Assembly (NCBI RefSeq): GCF_019458805.1
Contig: NZ_JAIBOA010000003.1
Location: 372,001-436,000, forward strand
Direction: 5' to 3'
Length of the DNA: 64,000 nucleotides
Origin: Actinomadura parmotrematis
GTDB taxonomy: Bacteria > Actinomycetota > Actinomycetes > Streptosporangiales > Streptosporangiaceae
Part shown: positions 62,465-64,000 of the stretch, one piece after another
How positions within the stretch are numbered: the first letter of the stretch is position 1
Layout of the letters: every line of letters begins with the position of its first letter
The notes under the pieces: model-generated
The model's database searches: none
What the model was told of the DNA's origin: nothing
What the model saw: only the letters and a program-made list of their open reading frames with translations
Program-made: the position numbers and the translations under genes

Positions 62465-64000
<1,536 letters not shown>

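Overview
The window is about 75% G+C, with dense genes, many GTG/TTG starts, ATGA/GTGA stop-start overlaps and long hairpins used as terminators. It contains bldC in its conserved purF-purM-DUF3073-vdh neighbourhood, so it is a chromosomal piece of a filamentous actinomycete. The cutinase and general gene content suggest Thermomonosporaceae (Actinomadura or Thermomonospora-like); the family assignment is inference.

Layout. 1-8 kb: the end of purF, purM, a SanA/YdcF-type membrane protein, DUF3073, a valine/leucine-type dehydrogenase and bldC. A lone large serine recombinase of visibly lower G+C is wedged into this otherwise conserved block. 8-21 kb: TetR and LacI regulators, a lipoprotein N-acetylmuramoyl-alanine amidase, an NPPF-type methyltransferase, a CaCA exchanger, pyrD, an SDR, and an alpha/beta hydrolase overlapping a VOC protein. 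21-31 kb: a repetitive Trp/Pro membrane protein, a lipoprotein with secreted repeats, a complete LpqY-SugABC-like sugar ABC operon, and a TetR/MFS pair. 31-40 kb: GrpB, PhzF, an FMN-binding oxidase-like protein, DUF2079, DUF488, PoxB, DoxX and a large secreted protein. 39-49 kb: three tandem DUF6801-type exported proteins, a secretory lipase and a lipoprotein, flanked on both sides by PucR-family regulators. 49-64 kb: an acyl-CoA synthetase, an RsbW-like ATPase, a large LuxR (LAL) regulator facing a third PucR protein, a vWA protein, a secreted cutinase of the PET-hydrolase type, a FAD monooxygenase, a NUDIX protein and the C-terminal part of CobN.

The most unusual feature is a 102-bp repeat present five times (20012, 23218, 51048, 57980, 61847). 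Every copy has exactly the same plan: a 14-bp TGACCnnnnGGTCA-type palindrome, 6 bp, a 62-bp palindrome with GCGGCGTGTTG/CAACACGCCGC arms, 6 bp, and a second 14-bp palindrome. One copy is a mathematically perfect 62-bp palindrome. There are two arm subtypes and one hybrid copy. Stop codons of neighbouring genes are repeatedly formed by the outer TGA. It looks like either a non-autonomous mobile palindromic element or a specialised bidirectional terminator/chromosome element; I do not recognise it as a described family.

Three operon-like groups stand out: the sugar importer (SBP, two permeases, ATPase, closed by a strong terminator); the DUF6801 trio with lipase and lipoprotein, which reads as a cell-surface or extracellular lipid module; and the divergent cutinase/FAD monooxygenase pair around two tight palindromes.
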